Position numbers and translations under genes: made by a program
Notes under the pieces: model-generated
Databases searched by the model: none
Told to the model about the DNA's origin: nothing
What the model saw: the letters and a program-made list of their open reading frames with translations, nothing else
Source of the DNA: Caulobacter sp.
GTDB taxonomy: Bacteria; Pseudomonadota; Alphaproteobacteria; Caulobacterales; Caulobacteraceae
Direction of reading: 5' to 3'
Assembly (NCBI GenBank): GCA_030683005.1
Contig: JAUXMY010000029.1
Coordinates: forward strand, 1 to 64,000
Length of the DNA: 64,000 nt
Shown here: positions 1 through 9,293 of the stretch, piece after piece
Layout of the letters: every line of letters starts with the position of its first letter
How positions within the stretch are numbered: position 1 is the stretch's first letter

Positions 1-420
1 GGCACCTTCCGCTGCATCGCCAAGTCGGCGGCCGGCATGCTGACCCTGGAGCCGCTGCCGGACGGCGACCGCGGCGTGATCATCAACACCGCGTCGGTCG
101 CGGCCGAGGACGGCCAGATCGGCCAGGCGGCCTATTCGGCGTCCAAGGGCGGCGTCGTCGGCATGACGCTGCCGATCGCCCGCGACCTGTCCGGCGAAGC
201 CATCCGGGTGAACACCATCCTGCCGGGCATCTTCAACACGCCGCTGCTGGCGGCGGCTCCGGAAGCGGTGAAGGCGGCCCTGGGCGCCCAGGTGCCGTTC
301 CCCAAGCGTCTCGGCCAGGCGGAAGAGTACGCCTCGCTGGCGCTGGAAATGATCCGCAACGGCTACTTCAACGGTGAAGACGTCCGCCTGGACGGCTCGA
401 TCCGCATGGCGCCGCGGTAA
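1..420 (+). CDS. SDR-family oxidoreductase, 3' part only
   Basis: The gene is cut by the window edge and 139 residues of the C-terminal half are visible. It reads in frame from base 1. The short-chain dehydrogenase active site is clear: a Ser in INTASVA, then YSASKGG with the Tyr-x3-Lys pair, followed by the [14 protein letters not shown] stretch that follows the catalytic Lys in classical SDRs. The family uses NAD(P)H in the cytoplasm. The layout resembles type II 3-hydroxyacyl-CoA dehydrogenases, which have a similar VAFPKRLG-like loop (here VPFPKRLG), but substrate cannot be fixed without the N-terminal half. It ends just before a hairpin-bounded repeat. Confidence 0.9.
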   Translation, partial: GTFRCIAKSAAGMLTLEPLPDGDRGVIINTASVAAEDGQIGQAAYSASKGGVVGMTLPIARDLSGEAIRVNTILPGIFNTPLLAAAPEAVKAALGAQVPFPKRLGQAEEYASLALEMIRNGYFNGEDVRLDGSIRMAPR

Positions 421-434
421 CACCGGTCCAATCC

Positions 435-585
435 CCCTTCCTCCTCGATGGAGGAAGGGTCGGGGATGGTGGTGTGGCTCCGGCGGTGCGGGGCGAGCGC
501 TGCATGGCGTCGGCGCCTTGCAGAGCCCATCGCTTCGGTGCAGCGGCCACACCACCACCCAACCCTCCTCCATCGAGGAGGAGGG
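435..585. repeat. Hairpin-bounded intergenic element, copy 1 of 3
   Basis: A 151-bp element flanked by two short hairpins. The left one is CCCTTCCTCC-TCGAT-GGAGGAAGGG at 435-459 (10-bp stem). The right one is CCCTCCTCC-ATCGA-GGAGGAGGG at 563-585 (9-bp stem). Just inside the ends are GGGGATGGTGGTGTGGC and, inverted, GCCACACCACCACCC. Related copies lie at 50737-50884 and, reversed, at 52240-52390. Open frames through it are by-products of the repeat, not genes. Confidence 0.9.
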
Positions 586-653
586 CTTTCCAAGCCTGGC
601 GTCTGCCGTTTCAGGATCCCTCTCCATCACGGAGAGGGATTTTCCTTGCGCGC
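586..653. other. Short spacer with an inverted repeat
   Basis: The segment between the repeat element and the lipoprotein stop contains ATCCCTCTCC-ATCAC-GGAGAGGGAT at about 617-641, a 10-bp stem. It lies between two convergent genes and could end transcription from either side, though no run of T follows on the + strand beyond TTTTCC. No gene seen. Confidence 0.45.
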
Positions 654-1226
654 TCAGTTGGACGCCGGACGCTGGATCGTCGGGCCGAGGTTGGCCATCA
701 CGTCGCGGGCGTCAAAGGCGCTCGGGTCGCCCGAGGGCTTGGCCCCGCGGCCCAGCAGGATTTCGGCCGAGGCCTCGAACCGCTCGACCGTGCGCACGTC
801 CACCCGGTCGGCCCAGAACGGATCACCGTACCAGGGGTCCCAGCGCCGCCAGCCCCAGGCTGCGCCGTAGTAGCGCCAGGACGGTCGCCAGTAGCCGTAG
901 GGCCCGAACGGCGCCGGCGTCGGATCGACATAGGTCCGCGCCTTGCGGTCGGTGCTGCGGTCGGCCAGCGCGAACCAGTCATAGCCCTCGCCGACGGTGA
1001 TCTCGGCGGCGCGGTAGAGCAGGTAGCGCTCGACGGTCTCACGCGAGGTCAGGCTGTTGCCGGCGAAGGTCACACGAAAGCGGTCGGCCTCGAGGCGCGC
1101 CTCGGAGAAGCCGCCCGAAACCGACTGGCCCGGCAGGTTCGGCTGGTAGGGTGTCGCGGTGGCGCAGGCCGTCAGGGCCGTTGTCGCGGCCAGCAGCCCC
1201 GCCATCGCGACGGCTTTGAAAGTCAT
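654..1226 (-). CDS. CC0125/CC1285-family lipoprotein
   Basis: A 190-residue predicted lipoprotein. The N-terminus MTFKAVAMAGLLAATTAL is a signal peptide and the lipobox LTAC places the lipidated Cys at residue 21. The body carries GGFSEARLEADRFRVTF and a YDWFALADR stretch, which I recognise from the Caulobacter CC0125/CC1285 lipoprotein family. The middle is rich in Trp, Tyr and Pro (residues ~95-125). A longer reading to 1292 is possible, but the ATG at 1226 has GGAG at a good distance and is followed directly by the signal peptide. Function is unknown. The + strand is full of shadow frames here. Confidence 0.8.
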   Translation of the reverse strand: MTFKAVAMAGLLAATTALTACATATPYQPNLPGQSVSGGFSEARLEADRFRVTFAGNSLTSRETVERYLLYRAAEITVGEGYDWFALADRSTDRKARTYVDPTPAPFGPYGYWRPSWRYYGAAWGWRRWDPWYGDPFWADRVDVRTVERFEASAEILLGRGAKPSGDPSAFDARDVMANLGPTIQRPASN

Positions 1227-1370
1227 GGTGGTCACTCCGGCAAGGAGCCGACGGCGCCGGGTGGCGCAAGCAGCCCCTGTTTCGTCCCTCACACCTCAAC
1301 ACATGGTGCCGGGCGGCGGTTGCGCCAAGGGGTGGCGGTTGACGCCATTAGGCCCAAACCCCGCTTACGC

Positions 1371-1490
1371 GTCATGGCCCGACCTGTTCGGGCCACCTAT
1401 GAACACCACCAGACAAGGCCAGGCTGCTGTCGCTCAGGAACACCTTCCTCGCCACCGCGCATGGCTGGCCCGAACAGGTCGGGCCATGAC
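1371..1490. repeat. REPIN-like inverted hairpin pair, copy A
   Basis: Two copies of a 25-bp unit face each other (1371-1395 and 1466-1490) as perfect reverse complements, 70 bp apart. Each unit is itself a hairpin, TGGCCCGA-CCTGT-TCGGGCCA. Four relatives lie at 28302-28428, 41821-41978, 54678-54801 and 58250-58372. It fills most of the 296-bp gap between the lipoprotein start and the usg stop. No gene seen. Confidence 0.9.
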
Positions 1491-1522
1491 GGGGGGTGGA
1501 CGGATCAGTCCGGGCCCATTGC

Positions 1523-1789
1523 CTAGTGAAGGCTTTCCATGTGCCGGGCGATGCGCAGCCGGGCCGGCTGGATCAGGCCGGGCGAGGCCACGGTGACCGA
1601 ATGGATGGTGGCGTCGATCTCGCGCCGCCAGAAGTCCAGGAACCGGTGCACACGCGGAAACTTCGGGGCGATATCGAGCGTCTGCCACAGGAATCGCTGC
1701 AGCAGGGCCGGGCAGTCGGGCATGTAGTAGAGCACCTCGGTGGTGGTCAGCCGCTCTCCACGGAGCTGGCGTTCGAAGTCGTCGCTCAT
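1523..1789 (-). CDS. usg: Usg family protein
   Basis: An 88-residue cytoplasmic protein starting MSDDFERQLRGERLTTTEV and containing LYYMPDCPALLQRFLWQ and PRVHRFLDFWRREID. I recognise these as the Usg family, named from the gene upstream of trpF in Caulobacter. The biochemical role is unknown. The start at 1789 is favoured over an upstream in-frame ATG at 1843 because GAGGAGGTGACC immediately precedes it. No tryptophan genes are visible here: neighbours are a lipoprotein and a LysE-type exporter, so the usual trpF link is absent. Confidence 0.88.
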   Translation of the reverse strand: MSDDFERQLRGERLTTTEVLYYMPDCPALLQRFLWQTLDIAPKFPRVHRFLDFWRREIDATIHSVTVASPGLIQPARLRIARHMESLH

Positions 1790-1910
1790 GGTCACCTCCT
1801 CGTTTCGATCCGCAGGCTGGATGACTCGATGAGGCGCCCGCAAGGGTTAACGGCATGGAAATCGCCTTACTGTTCAACATGTTGACAGCAGCACTCCAAC
1901 CGTCCGGCTG

Positions 1911-2549
1911 CTAGTCGCGCGTGAGGATGAGCCCGGCTGCGGCGATCAGCAGCGCGCCGACCAGCAGCGCGAACCCGCGCCTGAAGGCCGGCTCGTTCAT
2001 GCGCGTCGACAGCGTCGCGCCGCCCAGGCCATAGGCGCTCATGGCGATGATGTCGAAACCGATGGTCGCGACCGCGAACAGCAGCAACTGCGGTACGATC
2101 GGGCGCCCGGTGTCGATGAACGGCGGCAGGACGGCCGTGAAGAACAACAGGGCCTTGGGGTTGGCGATTTGCACCGAAAACCCGTCGAGGAAGGCCGAGC
2201 GAGCGGTGTGGACCACCGGCGCCGCCTCTGCCTCCGCGTCCGCCCGGCCCCGCAGACCCGCCCAGATCGACCGCAGGCCCAGCCAGGCGACATAGAGGCC
2301 GCCGGCCACGGCCAGCAGCCGGAAGGCGGCCGGAAAGGCGGCGACCAGCGCGCCCAGACCTAGCGCCGCGCCGCCGAACCAGACCAGGGTGGCGGCGTTC
2401 ATCCCGGCCACGCCGATCAGCGCCTGACCGCGGCCTCGCTGCATGCCCGCCGCAATGGCGAACAGGTTGGCCGGTCCGGGCGTCACGGCCATCACCGCCA
2501 TGATGGCCAGGAAGGCGCCGTAGCGGGCGGGATCGACGGGCAGGATCAT
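1911..2549 (-). CDS. LysE/RhtB-family amino-acid exporter
   Basis: A 212-residue membrane protein of the LysE family, whose members export amino acids or similar small molecules across the inner membrane. The hallmark TPGPANLFAIAAGMQRG follows the first membrane segment. Later segments include a PKALLFFTAVLPPFI loop, the usual NPKxxLFF signature, and the total is about six helices. The ATG at 2549 (MILPVDPARYGAFLA) fits the family's usual N-terminus; a TTG at 2585 in frame would add 12 residues of unlikely sequence. The substrate cannot be told. It diverges from the TauE-like gene, leaving a 140-bp shared upstream region. Confidence 0.85.
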   Translation of the reverse strand: MILPVDPARYGAFLAIMAVMAVTPGPANLFAIAAGMQRGRGQALIGVAGMNAATLVWFGGAALGLGALVAAFPAAFRLLAVAGGLYVAWLGLRSIWAGLRGRADAEAEAAPVVHTARSAFLDGFSVQIANPKALLFFTAVLPPFIDTGRPIVPQLLLFAVATIGFDIIAMSAYGLGGATLSTRMNEPAFRRGFALLVGALLIAAAGLILTRD

Positions 2550-2691
2550 CGCTGGGCCATGGCACGGCGGCCCTGCGCCGGACAAGAGCGCGTGATCGGC
2601 AGATTTCCTGAGCCCCCCGCCAGTGAATCCCGAGTGACGCGGGTGGGATTACCTGCGATGCCTTTCAGGTCAGTCATTCCGCCAGGTGGAC

Positions 2692-3471
2692 ATGGATCCC
2701 GATTTCTGGATTTTCTTCGCCGTGGGCGTCGCCGCCCAGCTGGTCGATGGGGCGCTGGGCATGGCCTATGGCGTGGTCTCCTCGACCGTGCTGCTGGCGC
2801 TGGGCGTGCCGCCCGCCAACGCCTCGGCCAGCGTGCATGCGGCCAAGGTGTTCACCGGCGCGGCCTCAGCCGTGTCGCACATCATCTATCGCAACGTGAA
2901 CTGGAGGCTGCTGGGCCTGCTGTCGGCCGGCGGCGTCGTGGGCGGGATCCTGGGCACCTATGTCCTGACCTCGATCGACGGCAAGGTGGTCAAGCCCTGG
3001 GTCGTGGCCTGGCTGGGCCTGATGGGGCTGATCATTCTGTGGCGAGCCTGGAAGGGCACGCGCCCCAGGGTGCTGAGCTGGAAGCGGCCGGCGCCGCTGG
3101 GCCTGATCGGCGGCTTCTTCGACGCCATCGGCGGCGGCGGCTGGGGTCCGGTGGTGACCAGCACCCTGATGGGCTCGGGCGCCGAGCCCCGGCAGGCGAT
3201 CGGCACCACCAACGCCGCGGAGTTTTTCGTCGCCTCGGCCATCTCCGCCACCTTCGTGGCGGCCATCCTCAGCGGCCACTGGGACGCGACGGGCCTGCAG
3301 GACCATATGTGGTCGGTCGCCGGCCTGATCGCCGGCGGCGTGCTGGCCGCGCCCTTCGCCGGCTGGATGACCAAGGTCCTGCCGATCCGCGCCCTGACCT
3401 GGCTGGTCGGCCTGCTGGTGACCGGCCTGGCCGTCTGGCAGGGCGTGGTGCTGGCCGGGCTGAAGGTCTAG
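2692..3471 (+). CDS. TauE/SafE-family sulfite exporter-like permease
   Basis: A 259-residue membrane protein. Two homologous halves are visible: AQLVDGALGMAYGVV near the N-terminus and GGFFDAIGGGGWGPVV in the middle, the paired Asp-Gly/Gly-rich motifs of TauE/SafE (DUF81) transporters. These move organosulfonates, sulfite or other small anions. About seven to eight hydrophobic segments. The ATG at 2692 was chosen; a GTG at 2686 would add two residues and neither has a well-spaced ribosome site. It diverges from the LysE-type gene and its stop codon abuts an inverted repeat. Confidence 0.85.
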   Translation: MDPDFWIFFAVGVAAQLVDGALGMAYGVVSSTVLLALGVPPANASASVHAAKVFTGAASAVSHIIYRNVNWRLLGLLSAGGVVGGILGTYVLTSIDGKVVKPWVVAWLGLMGLIILWRAWKGTRPRVLSWKRPAPLGLIGGFFDAIGGGGWGPVVTSTLMGSGAEPRQAIGTTNAAEFFVASAISATFVAAILSGHWDATGLQDHMWSVAGLIAGGVLAAPFAGWMTKVLPIRALTWLVGLLVTGLAVWQGVVLAGLKV

Positions 3472-3575
3472 CTGTCATCCCGGCCGTAGCGCGAAGCGCG
3501 GAGAGCCCGGGACCCAACAGCGATCGATGGCGTCGGCCGGGTCCCGGATCAGCCTGCGGCTGTCCGGGATGACAG
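3472..3575. repeat. Nested inverted repeat between convergent genes
   Basis: Outer arms CTGTCATCCCGG (3472-3483) and CCGGGATGACAG (3564-3575) are perfect complements. Inside lie a second pair, CCCGGGACCC (3506-3515) and GGGTCCCGG (3539-3547), and a small hairpin around TAGCGCGAAGCGCGGA. It begins at the base after the TauE-like stop codon and ends 12 bases before the MAPEG stop. It could serve as a two-way terminator. The outer GTCATCCCGG end also occurs in the element at 19288-19400. Confidence 0.75.
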
Positions 3576-3587
3576 TGTGGGTCGTTC

Positions 3588-3998
3588 CTACGCCGCCAGG
3601 ATCCACACCGCCTTGCCGAGCGCGCCGAACAGCAGGACGGCGGCGGCGAGGGCCTGGATCATGAAGCCGGCTTCGCGCCTGGCCGGGTCAGCGACGTAGC
3701 CCAGCGCGTAGAGGATGCGGCCGACGATCCACACCATGCCCAGGGCGAAGGCGATCACGCCCATCGGGTCCTGGGGCTGCCAGAACAGGTGGAACATCCA
3801 CAGCGACGGCAGGAAGATCGGCAGCCACTCAAGCGTGTTGGCCTGGACGCGGATGTGGCGCTCGAGCACCGGATCACCGGTCATCTGCGGCGCGGCGATG
3901 CCGCTCTTGCTGCGGGCGGCGCCGACGCGCAGCCCCATCCAGACGTAGGCGAGCAGCGCCAGGCCGGTGACGATGGCGACAAAGGCGTAGGTTTGCAT
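3588..3998 (-). CDS. MAPEG-family membrane protein
   Basis: A 136-residue protein with four hydrophobic segments. The stretch ERHIRVQANTLEWLPIFLP matches the signature of MAPEG proteins (membrane-associated proteins in eicosanoid and glutathione metabolism), in which the Asn/Glu positions line the glutathione site. Length fits bacterial members. Bacterial functions are mostly unassigned; glutathione-dependent detoxification is a family-level possibility. The ATG at 3998 is preceded by GGGAGAGAT. Confidence 0.85.
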   Translation of the reverse strand: MQTYAFVAIVTGLALLAYVWMGLRVGAARSKSGIAAPQMTGDPVLERHIRVQANTLEWLPIFLPSLWMFHLFWQPQDPMGVIAFALGMVWIVGRILYALGYVADPARREAGFMIQALAAAVLLFGALGKAVWILAA

Positions 3999-4143
3999 TG
4001 AAAGATCTCTCCCGAAGGCCCCCGACGGTCTGCGCCGTCATCCCGAGCCTCGAGCCTGTCATGCTTCGCCACGCGCCGGAACCCTTGGCGCGGACGGGCA
4101 TTTTCGCCGTGAGGGGGGCGCTTGCCTCCGGAGGGACACGGCC

Positions 4144-4359
4144 ATGCAGGCACAATCGGCCGCCATCACCGACATCGAGTACGAGACCGAACACGGCAAG
4201 CTGTTCGTCCGCTTCGCCGACGGCGATCGCTACGTCTACGTCGGCGTTCCGGGCGAGGTGCACCGCAGCTTCCTGCAGGCCCACTCGAAGGGCGGGTTCT
4301 TCGCCGAGGAAATCCGCGACGTCTATCCCTGGAACCGGCTGGAGCCGTGGAACGGCTGA
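4144..4359 (+). CDS. KTSC domain protein
   Basis: A 71-residue protein made of one KTSC domain, named after the Lys-tRNA synthetase-like C-terminal domain. It shows YVYVGVPGEVHRSFLQA followed by SKGGFFAEEIRDVYPW, the YxYxxVPxxVxxxFLxAxSKGxFFxxxIR pattern of the family. GGAGGG lies 12 bases upstream of the ATG. Molecular function is unknown; in other proteins the domain is thought to bind RNA, which is inference. It converges on argG with only 12 bases between stops. Confidence 0.85.
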   Translation: MQAQSAAITDIEYETEHGKLFVRFADGDRYVYVGVPGEVHRSFLQAHSKGGFFAEEIRDVYPWNRLEPWNG

Positions 4360-4371
4360 CGCCTTGGACGG

Positions 4372-5607
<1,236 letters not shown>

Positions 5608-5667
5608 GGGCGATATCCTGCGGCGGGAAGAAAAGTGCGGGCGTTCAACGGCGTTCCGGCCCGTCGG

Positions 5668-6255
5668 TCAAGTCCGAACCGGCGCGAAACGGAAGCGGCC
5701 GACCACGCCGGCCGGCGCCATCGGCTCGGCCCGCGTCCCGGCGCCGATGTTGTGGATCACCGGCGGCGTCGCCCCGGCCGGCGTGTCGGCGGCGATGATC
5801 GAGATGTGCGGCAGCGACCCGCCCAGTCGCTGGGTGACCAGATCGCCGGCCCGCCAGCCGCCGGCCAGCGGCAGCGACGCCCCGCGGCGGGTGAGGAAGG
5901 TCTCCAGGTTGGGCACCCGCCGGTGGTCGATGCTGCGGTCCGGGCGGCTCAGGCCCCAGGCCTTCGGATAGGCGGCGAAGGCGCGGCTCATGTCCTGGTG
6001 GACCAGGGCCTGCAGGTCGATGCCGAAGGCCGTCCGGTAGGCGCGGATGATTACATCTGTGCAGACGCCGCGGTCGGCGGGCACATCGCCGCCCGGATAG
6101 GCGAGCCGGACGTAGGCGGGATCGTAGAGGACGGTGCGGCCGATCTGGCTTCGGGCGGCGGCGACCAGCCTGGCGGGCCAGTCGGCGTCGGCCCGCGCGA
6201 CGGCCGGCAGGGCCAGGGCTGGCAGGGCGGCGAGCACGGCGCGGCGATCGATCAT
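5668..6255 (-). CDS. DUF1287 protein, secreted NlpC/P60-like
   Basis: A 195-residue protein with a signal peptide (MIDRRAVLAALPALALPAVARA). The mature part has DRGVCTDVIIRAYR, where the Cys sits at the start of a helix, and a later LPHISIIA with the expected His. This is the DUF1287 family, thought to be related to NlpC/P60 cysteine peptidases that act on the cell wall; no member's substrate is known to me. The Arg pair followed by a hydrophobic run allows Tat or Sec export. It lies 60 bases upstream of argG and 29 bases downstream of the small membrane gene, so an operon is possible. Confidence 0.8.
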   Translation of the reverse strand: MIDRRAVLAALPALALPAVARADADWPARLVAAARSQIGRTVLYDPAYVRLAYPGGDVPADRGVCTDVIIRAYRTAFGIDLQALVHQDMSRAFAAYPKAWGLSRPDRSIDHRRVPNLETFLTRRGASLPLAGGWRAGDLVTQRLGGSLPHISIIAADTPAGATPPVIHNIGAGTRAEPMAPAGVVGRFRFAPVRT

Positions 6256-6284
6256 GAGCGCAGCAGAACGCCGGTTTGTGGCCT

Positions 6285-6656
6285 TTATCGGGGCGGCCCC
6301 AGCGCGCCCTCGGCCTCAAGGATGACCAGGGCCTTCTGCACCCGGCCCAGGTGCAGCACCGCCAGCAGCGGGGCCAGGGTGGCGCGGACGCCCAGCACGA
6401 TCAGCGCCCCGGTCACGTCCAGTCCGGGCTCGCGGCTCTCGATCTGAAGCCAGGCGCCGATCAGGAAGGCGAGGGTCGGCAAGGTCAGCAGGGCCGCCCA
6501 GCGGGGCAGCCGCCGCGTCGCCGCGAGGCCCTTCCACAGCACCGGAACGCCGGCTCCTGCGGGGATTCGCTTCCAGGCGGCGAGGGTGAAGGAGGCCATC
6601 AGCGCCAGGGCCAGGATCCAGAACACGTCCCCGGCGATGGTCAGGGCGAGCATCAT
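6285..6656 (-). CDS. Small membrane protein overlapping kup
   Basis: A 123-residue protein with about four hydrophobic segments (ILALALMASFTLAAW, WAALLTLPTLAFLIGAW, VTGALIVLGVRATLAPLLAVL) and a C-terminal LGRVQKALVILEAEG. I do not recognise the family. It begins MM at 6656 and the first ATG overlaps the kup stop codon as ATGA, so its translation is probably coupled to kup. That position suggests a role with the potassium transporter, such as an accessory subunit, but nothing in the sequence proves it. Confidence 0.75.
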   Translation of the reverse strand: MMLALTIAGDVFWILALALMASFTLAAWKRIPAGAGVPVLWKGLAATRRLPRWAALLTLPTLAFLIGAWLQIESREPGLDVTGALIVLGVRATLAPLLAVLHLGRVQKALVILEAEGALGPPR

Positions 6657-8599
6657 ACCGTCACCTGCGCGCCCAACTCGACCACGCGGCCGGGCGGGAT
6701 CTTGAAGAAGTCGGTCGGGTTGGCGGCGTTTCTCATCAGGAAGATGAACAGCTTGTCCTGCCACATAGGCATGCCGCTGTGGGCCGAGGCGATCACCGAG
6801 CGACGCCCGAGGAAGAAGCTGGTCGACATGATGTCGAACTTCAGACCCTGCTGCTTGCGCAGCAGCGTCAGCGCCTTGGGCACGTTGGGCGTCTCCATGA
6901 AGCCGTAGCTGATGATCAGCTTCTTGAAGTCGTCGTTGACCACCTCGACCCGCACCCGCTCGCTTTCGGGCACGCGCGGCGTCTCGGCGGTGCGGACGGT
7001 GGCGATGACGTTCTTCTCGTGCAGCACCTTGTTGTGCTTGAGGTTGTGCATCAGGGCGACCGGGGTCATGTCCGGGTCGCTGGTCAGGAAGATGGCCGTG
7101 CCCGGCGCGCGGTGCGGGGCCCGGGCCTTGAGGATGTCGATCAGGTCGACCAGCGGCACCGAGTCGCGCCGGGTCTTGTCGGTCAGGATCTGGGCGCCCT
7201 TGGTCCAGGTCCACATGATCAGCACCAGCACCCCGCCGAACACCAGCGGCATCCAGGCGCCCTGCGGGATCTTCAGCAGGTTGGAGGAGATGAAGGTCAG
7301 GTCGACGGCGACCAGGGGCAGCAGGACGGCCAGAGTCGCCGACCAGCGCCATTTCCACAGGAAGCGCACGATGACGAAGGCCAGCAGGGTGTCGACGAAC
7401 ATCGAGCCGGTGACGGCGATGCCGTAGGCGGCGGCCAGGGCGCTCGAGGTCTTGAAGCTGAACAGCAGCACCAGAACGCCGATCAGCAGCATGGTGTTGA
7501 CCTGGGGCACATAGATCTGGCCGGCCTGGGTCTCGCTGGTGCGGCGGATGTCGATGCGCGGCAGCAGGCCCAGCTGCACCGCCTGCTGGGTGACCGAGAA
7601 GGCGCCGGTGATCACCGCCTGGCTGGCGATGACCGTGGCCATGGCGGCCAGCATCAGCACCGGCCAGTACGCGACCTGGGGCACCATCTCCCAGAAGGGA
7701 TTCTCCCGGGCGGCGGGGTTGGCCAGAATCAGGCCGCCCTGCCCCAGGTAGTTGAGCACCAGGCAGGGGAAGACGACCCAGAGCCAGGCGGCCTGGATCG
7801 GCTTTTTCCCGAAGTGGCCCATGTCGGCGTAGATCGCCTCGGCCCCGGTCACCGCCAGGAAGACGCTGCCCAGGATCACGAAGCCGAGAAAGCCGTTCTC
7901 GAACAGGAAGATCACCCCGTAGTGCGGCAGCACGGCGCGCAGGACCGAGGGGTCGTCGAACAGGTGGTAGAGGCCAAGGCCGCCCAGCACCAGAAACCAG
8001 ACCAGGGTGATCGGGCCGAAGAAGGCGGCGACGCGGTGCGTGCCGCGCGACTGGACCATGAACAGCGCGATCAGGATGCCGGCCGCGATGGGCAGGATCC
8101 AGTTGTCGAAGCGGCCGCCCATGCCTGGAGCTTCCTTGAGCCCCTCGACCGCCGAGAGCACCGAGATGGCCGGGGTGATGATGCCGTCGCCGTAGAACAG
8201 CGCCGCCCCGATCACGCCCAGGAAAAACACCGCCGCCGACCGCTTGCCGTTGGGTTTGGCCAGGGTCCGGCGGGCCAGGGCCATCAGGGCCAGGGTGCCG
8301 CCCTCCCCCTTGTTGTCGGCCCGCATCAGCAGGAGGACGTACTTGAGGGTGACGACCAGGATCAGCGCCCAGATGACCAGCGAGACCACGCCCAGCACGG
8401 CCAGTTCGGTCTCCACGCCGCTGCGGGTATGGGCCAGCGCCTCGCGCATGGCGTAGAGCGGGCTGGTGCCAATGTCGCCGAAGACGACGCCGATCGACCC
8501 CAGCACCAGAGCCCGGAAGCTCTGCGGCTTGTGGCCGTCGTGGCCGGGAGCCGGTTTGGCCTTGTCCGGAACAGAGGCGCCGGCGGCGTCGGAAACCAT
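6653..8599 (-). CDS. kup: Low-affinity potassium transporter Kup
   Basis: A 648-residue inner-membrane K+ uptake protein of the KUP/HAK/KT family, normally proton-coupled. The family start VLGSIGVVFGDIGTSPLYAMREAL is present at about residues 30-53, followed by twelve hydrophobic helices and a ~200-residue cytoplasmic tail from KGAQILTDKTR onward ending VVELGAQVTV. Length fits the family (~620-650). The ATG at 8599 was chosen over 8671 because GGAGGGATCC lies directly before it and the extra residues are basic and unlike Kup. The small membrane gene at 6656 overlaps its stop by 4 bases. Confidence 0.95.
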   Translation of the reverse strand: MVSDAAGASVPDKAKPAPGHDGHKPQSFRALVLGSIGVVFGDIGTSPLYAMREALAHTRSGVETELAVLGVVSLVIWALILVVTLKYVLLLMRADNKGEGGTLALMALARRTLAKPNGKRSAAVFFLGVIGAALFYGDGIITPAISVLSAVEGLKEAPGMGGRFDNWILPIAAGILIALFMVQSRGTHRVAAFFGPITLVWFLVLGGLGLYHLFDDPSVLRAVLPHYGVIFLFENGFLGFVILGSVFLAVTGAEAIYADMGHFGKKPIQAAWLWVVFPCLVLNYLGQGGLILANPAARENPFWEMVPQVAYWPVLMLAAMATVIASQAVITGAFSVTQQAVQLGLLPRIDIRRTSETQAGQIYVPQVNTMLLIGVLVLLFSFKTSSALAAAYGIAVTGSMFVDTLLAFVIVRFLWKWRWSATLAVLLPLVAVDLTFISSNLLKIPQGAWMPLVFGGVLVLIMWTWTKGAQILTDKTRRDSVPLVDLIDILKARAPHRAPGTAIFLTSDPDMTPVALMHNLKHNKVLHEKNVIATVRTAETPRVPESERVRVEVVNDDFKKLIISYGFMETPNVPKALTLLRKQQGLKFDIMSTSFFLGRRSVIASAHSGMPMWQDKLFIFLMRNAANPTDFFKIPPGRVVELGAQVTV

Positions 8600-8765
8600 G
8601 GGATCCCTCCGGGCCCGCGCCGGGCGGACCCCGACGCCAGTTCCCAAGCGACTGCGGCGGGCGCGATACACCCAATCGCAGGCAGGTTCAATCGCGGCGG
8701 ACGTAACGCCCGTCGTCGAAATTGATGGCGCGGGGGCCTGTCCGTTCCTACCTTCCGGCTACACC

Positions 8766-9230
8766 ATGTCCGACAGTCAGAAGTTTCCCGTCGCCGCGCA
8801 CGCGCTGGCCTACCTCGCCCACAAGAACGCGACGTCGCCGGAACACGCCATCTCCAGCGCCGAGCTCGCCGCCTCGATGCCGACAAATCCGGTGGTCGTG
8901 CGGCGGGTGACGGCCATGCTGGCCCGGGCCGGGCTGATCGACACGCGGTCCGGGGCCGGCGGCGGCGCCTGGCTGAAGAGGCCGCCCTCGGAGATCGGCC
9001 TGGACCAGGTGCTGCGCGCCGTTCACGGCTGCACCCACCTGGGCGTGCCGCCGCCGGGCGTCGCCGGCTGTCCGGTCGGCGAGCGCATCCCCATGGCCGT
9101 CAGCGCCGCCATCCGCGCCGCCGACCAGGCCGCCGCCGCGCGCCTGGCGGGGATCACCGTCGCAGACCTGCTGGGCGCCGACCCCGGAGACCTGCAGCCG
9201 GCGCCTGTTCCGGCTTTCCCGACGACTTGA
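8766..9230 (+). CDS. Rrf2-family transcriptional regulator
   Basis: A 154-residue DNA-binding protein. The winged-helix N-terminus covers residues ~8-75, with ISSAELAASMPTNPVVVRRVTAML as the recognition region and a GAGGGAWL wing. Two cysteines lie at 89 (HGCTH) and 102 (AGCPVG). Rrf2 proteins that bind an iron-sulfur cluster usually have three closely spaced Cys; this one resembles the YwnA-like branch that may sense redox or electrophiles through thiols. It diverges from kup with 166 bases between starts, but its true target is unknown. Confidence 0.82.
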   Translation: MSDSQKFPVAAHALAYLAHKNATSPEHAISSAELAASMPTNPVVVRRVTAMLARAGLIDTRSGAGGGAWLKRPPSEIGLDQVLRAVHGCTHLGVPPPGVAGCPVGERIPMAVSAAIRAADQAAAARLAGITVADLLGADPGDLQPAPVPAFPTT

Positions 9231-9293
9231 ACCGACGCGGCGGTCGGGCCACTCTCGCGGCCTGTTTCTCAAGGTCCTGAAAGGTCCGCCCGC

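Noticed and set aside
435..585. Insertion sequence with transposase
   Set aside because: Hairpin-ended but only 151 bp with no coding capacity; no transposase gene appears anywhere in the window.
374..1526. Several overlapping open frames with PPRWRKGRGWW-like sequence
   Set aside because: They come from translation of the hairpin-bounded repeat and the antisense of the lipoprotein gene; the same peptide appears at 50.7 and 52.3 kb for the same reason.
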